From Phyllobacterium sp. OV277 (GTDB lineage: Bacteria; Pseudomonadota; Alphaproteobacteria; Rhizobiales; Rhizobiaceae): a DNA stretch of 64,000 nucleotides. The DNA is taken from assembly GCF_900104355.1 (NCBI RefSeq), contig NZ_FNIY01000002.1, forward strand, positions 248,001 through 312,000, given 5' to 3'. Positions 62,696-64,000 of this stretch are shown here, in pieces. The translations under genes were made by a program, and so were the position numbers. The notes under the pieces are model-generated. The model searched no databases. It was not told where the DNA came from and saw only the letters and a program-made list of their open reading frames with translations. Each line of letters opens with the position of its first letter. Position 1 is the first letter of the stretch.

Positions 62696-64000
62696 TCAGT
62701 TGTCGCTCATTTTCAGGGCTTGAATAAAGGCTTCCTGCGGGATTTCGACCTTGCCGAACTGGCGCATGCGCTTTTTGCCTTCCTTCTGCTTTTCCAGAAG
62801 CTTGCGCTTGCGCGAGACGTCGCCGCCGTAGCACTTTGCCGTCACGTCCTTGCGCAGGGCCGAGATGGTTTCGCGCGCGATCACCGTGCCGCCAATGGCC
62901 GCCTGAATCGGGATCTTGAACATGTGCTTGGGGATGAGATCTTTCAGCTTTTCGCACAGATCACGCCCGCGCTTTTCGGCGGCGGCGCGGTGCACCATCA
63001 TGGACAGCGCATCGACAGGCTCGCCATTCACCAGCACCGACATTTTGACGAGGTTGCCCTCGCGGTAATCGGACAGGTGATAGTCGAAAGAGGCATAGCC
63101 CTGACTGATGGATTTCAGCCGGTCGTAGAAATCGAACACCACTTCGTTGAGCGGCAGATCGTAAGTGACCATGGCGCGCTTGCCGACATAGTTGAGATCG
63201 ACCTGAATGCCGCGGCGGTCCTGACACAATTTCAGGATCGAACCGAGATAATCATCGGGGGTGAGGATCGTCGCGCGAATCCACGGCTCCTCGATGGTGG
63301 CGATCTTCATCACCTCCGGCATATCAGCGGGGTTGTGCAACTCCTTCTGCGTGCCATCGGTCATGTTGAGCTTGTAGACAACGCTTGGGGCGGTGGCGAT
63401 AAGATCAAGGTTGAACTCGCGCTCCAGCCGCTCCTGAATGATTTCGAGATGCAGCAGCCCAAGGAAGCCGCAGCGGAAACCGAAGCCGAGCGCCGCAGAG
63501 CTTTCCATTTCGAAGGAGAACGAGGCATCGTTGAGGCGCAGGCGGCCCATGGCGGCGCGCAAATCTTCAAAGTCAGCCGCATCAACCGGGAAGAGGCCGC
63601 AGAACACCACGGGTTGTGCCGGCTTGAAACCGGGCAGGATGCTATCGGTCGGGCGCTTGTCCTCGGTGATGGTATCGCCGACGCGGGTGTCGGCCACTTC
63701 CTTGATCGAGGCGGTGATGAAGCCGAATTCGCCGGGTCCAAGCTCGTCCACAGCCAGCATTTTTGGCGTGAACACGCCGGTGCGTTCAACCGGATATTTC
63801 GCGCCGGTGCCCATCATGCGGATGGTCTGGCCCTTTTTAAGAACGCCATCAATGATGCGCACGAGAACGATAACGCCGAGATAGGCATCGTACCAGCTAT
63901 CGACAAGCATGGCTTTCAGCGGCTTGGTGCGGTCGCCTTCGCGCGGCGGCGGCAGCTGGTTGACGATCGCCTCAAGCACATCAGGAATGCCAAGGCCCGT
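62696..64000 (-). CDS. lepA: Elongation factor 4 (LepA), 3' part
   Basis: Ribosome-associated GTPase that affects translation initiation and back-translocation. The window holds the last 434 codons; the N-terminal G domain (about 165 residues) lies beyond the right edge. Visible: end of the G domain [18 protein letters not shown], domain II ([22 protein letters not shown]), the EF-G-like domains with [20 protein letters not shown], and the LepA-specific C-terminal domain [25 protein letters not shown]. No defects visible. Confidence 0.96.
   Translation of the reverse strand, partial: TGLGIPDVLEAIVNQLPPPREGDRTKPLKAMLVDSWYDAYLGVIVLVRIIDGVLKKGQTIRMMGTGAKYPVERTGVFTPKMLAVDELGPGEFGFITASIKEVADTRVGDTITEDKRPTDSILPGFKPAQPVVFCGLFPVDAADFEDLRAAMGRLRLNDASFSFEMESSAALGFGFRCGFLGLLHLEIIQERLEREFNLDLIATAPSVVYKLNMTDGTQKELHNPADMPEVMKIATIEEPWIRATILTPDDYLGSILKLCQDRRGIQVDLNYVGKRAMVTYDLPLNEVVFDFYDRLKSISQGYASFDYHLSDYREGNLVKMSVLVNGEPVDALSMMVHRAAAEKRGRDLCEKLKDLIPKHMFKIPIQAAIGGTVIARETISALRKDVTAKCYGGDVSRKRKLLEKQKEGKKRMRQFGKVEIPQEAFIQALKMSDN

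Noticed and set aside
1-64000. tRNA or rRNA genes
   Set aside because: I looked in the larger gaps for cloverleaf-type stems and GTTCGA-type loops; GTTCGA occurrences belong to the dispersed palindromes, not to tRNA genes.

Overview
The window comes from an alphaproteobacterium of the order Hyphomicrobiales (Rhizobiales), most likely the Brucellaceae/Phyllobacteriaceae group (Brucella, Ochrobactrum, Phyllobacterium and relatives). The basis is the very Brucella-like IhfB, GlnD, MutS and PolA sequences, the olsB-mutS-glnD-murJ-trpS order, a SmoEFGK/SmoS/MtlK polyol operon, and palindromic repeats of types common in this order. No database search was possible, so the genus is an inference. The DNA is gene-dense and moderately GC-rich. 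There is no rRNA, no recognisable tRNA, no CRISPR array, no integrase and no intact insertion sequence.

Layout. 0-19 kb is core chromosome: the end of the LPS-export genes (lptC-lptA-lptB, minus strand), sppA, ihfB, lapA, an ornithine cyclodeaminase-family gene, two RNA methyltransferases, lspA, olsB, mutS, glnD, murJ, a VOC protein, trpS, a universal stress protein and nfuA. nfuA has a good promoter carrying a probable iron-responsive (Irr-type) operator. A FitAB/VapBC-type toxin-antitoxin pair follows.

19-27 kb is a complete D-xylose locus: ABC transporter xylF-xylH-xylG on the minus strand, divergent from the ROK regulator xylR and the catabolic genes xylB-xylA. 27-46 kb is accessory and more mixed: an SDR, glpK, an SRPBCC/ArsR divergent pair, a polar amino acid ABC transporter, a class A penicillin-binding protein, a periplasmic cupin, a four-EF-hand secreted protein, an O-methyltransferase/TetR divergent pair, an orphan LytS-type kinase, an FkbM methyltransferase, an OmpA gene remnant, a lipoprotein, a candidate small RNA of the CUCCUCCC ('cuckoo'/alpha-r14) type, a membrane acyltransferase, an RNase D, an M20 peptidase and a YdeI-family protein. 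polA is at 46.5-49.5 kb.

49.5-59.8 kb is one long minus-strand polyol operon: a Rdx/SelW-like gene, the SorC-family regulator, the sugar-alcohol ABC transporter (smoE-F-G-K), sorbitol dehydrogenase (smoS), mannitol dehydrogenase (mtlK), a HAD phosphatase and an FGGY pentulokinase. Together these would import sorbitol/mannitol, oxidise them to ketohexoses and phosphorylate sugars. 59.8-62.2 kb is a repeat-rich stretch with three inverted pairs of a CCTCGGG-type palindrome, two copies of a roughly 125-bp composite repeat, and small GIY-YIG, XRE and DUF1127 genes. The window ends in a lipoprotein gene and the 3' two-thirds of lepA.

The observations most worth following are the candidate sRNA at 42.0-42.1 kb, the composite palindromic repeats (one has extended the 3' end of the SelW-like gene), the Irr-type site over the nfuA start of transcription, the 40-bp perfect inverted repeat next to an ompA remnant, and several well-formed operators between divergent genes. 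I did not find anything I can defend as a wholly new multi-gene system.
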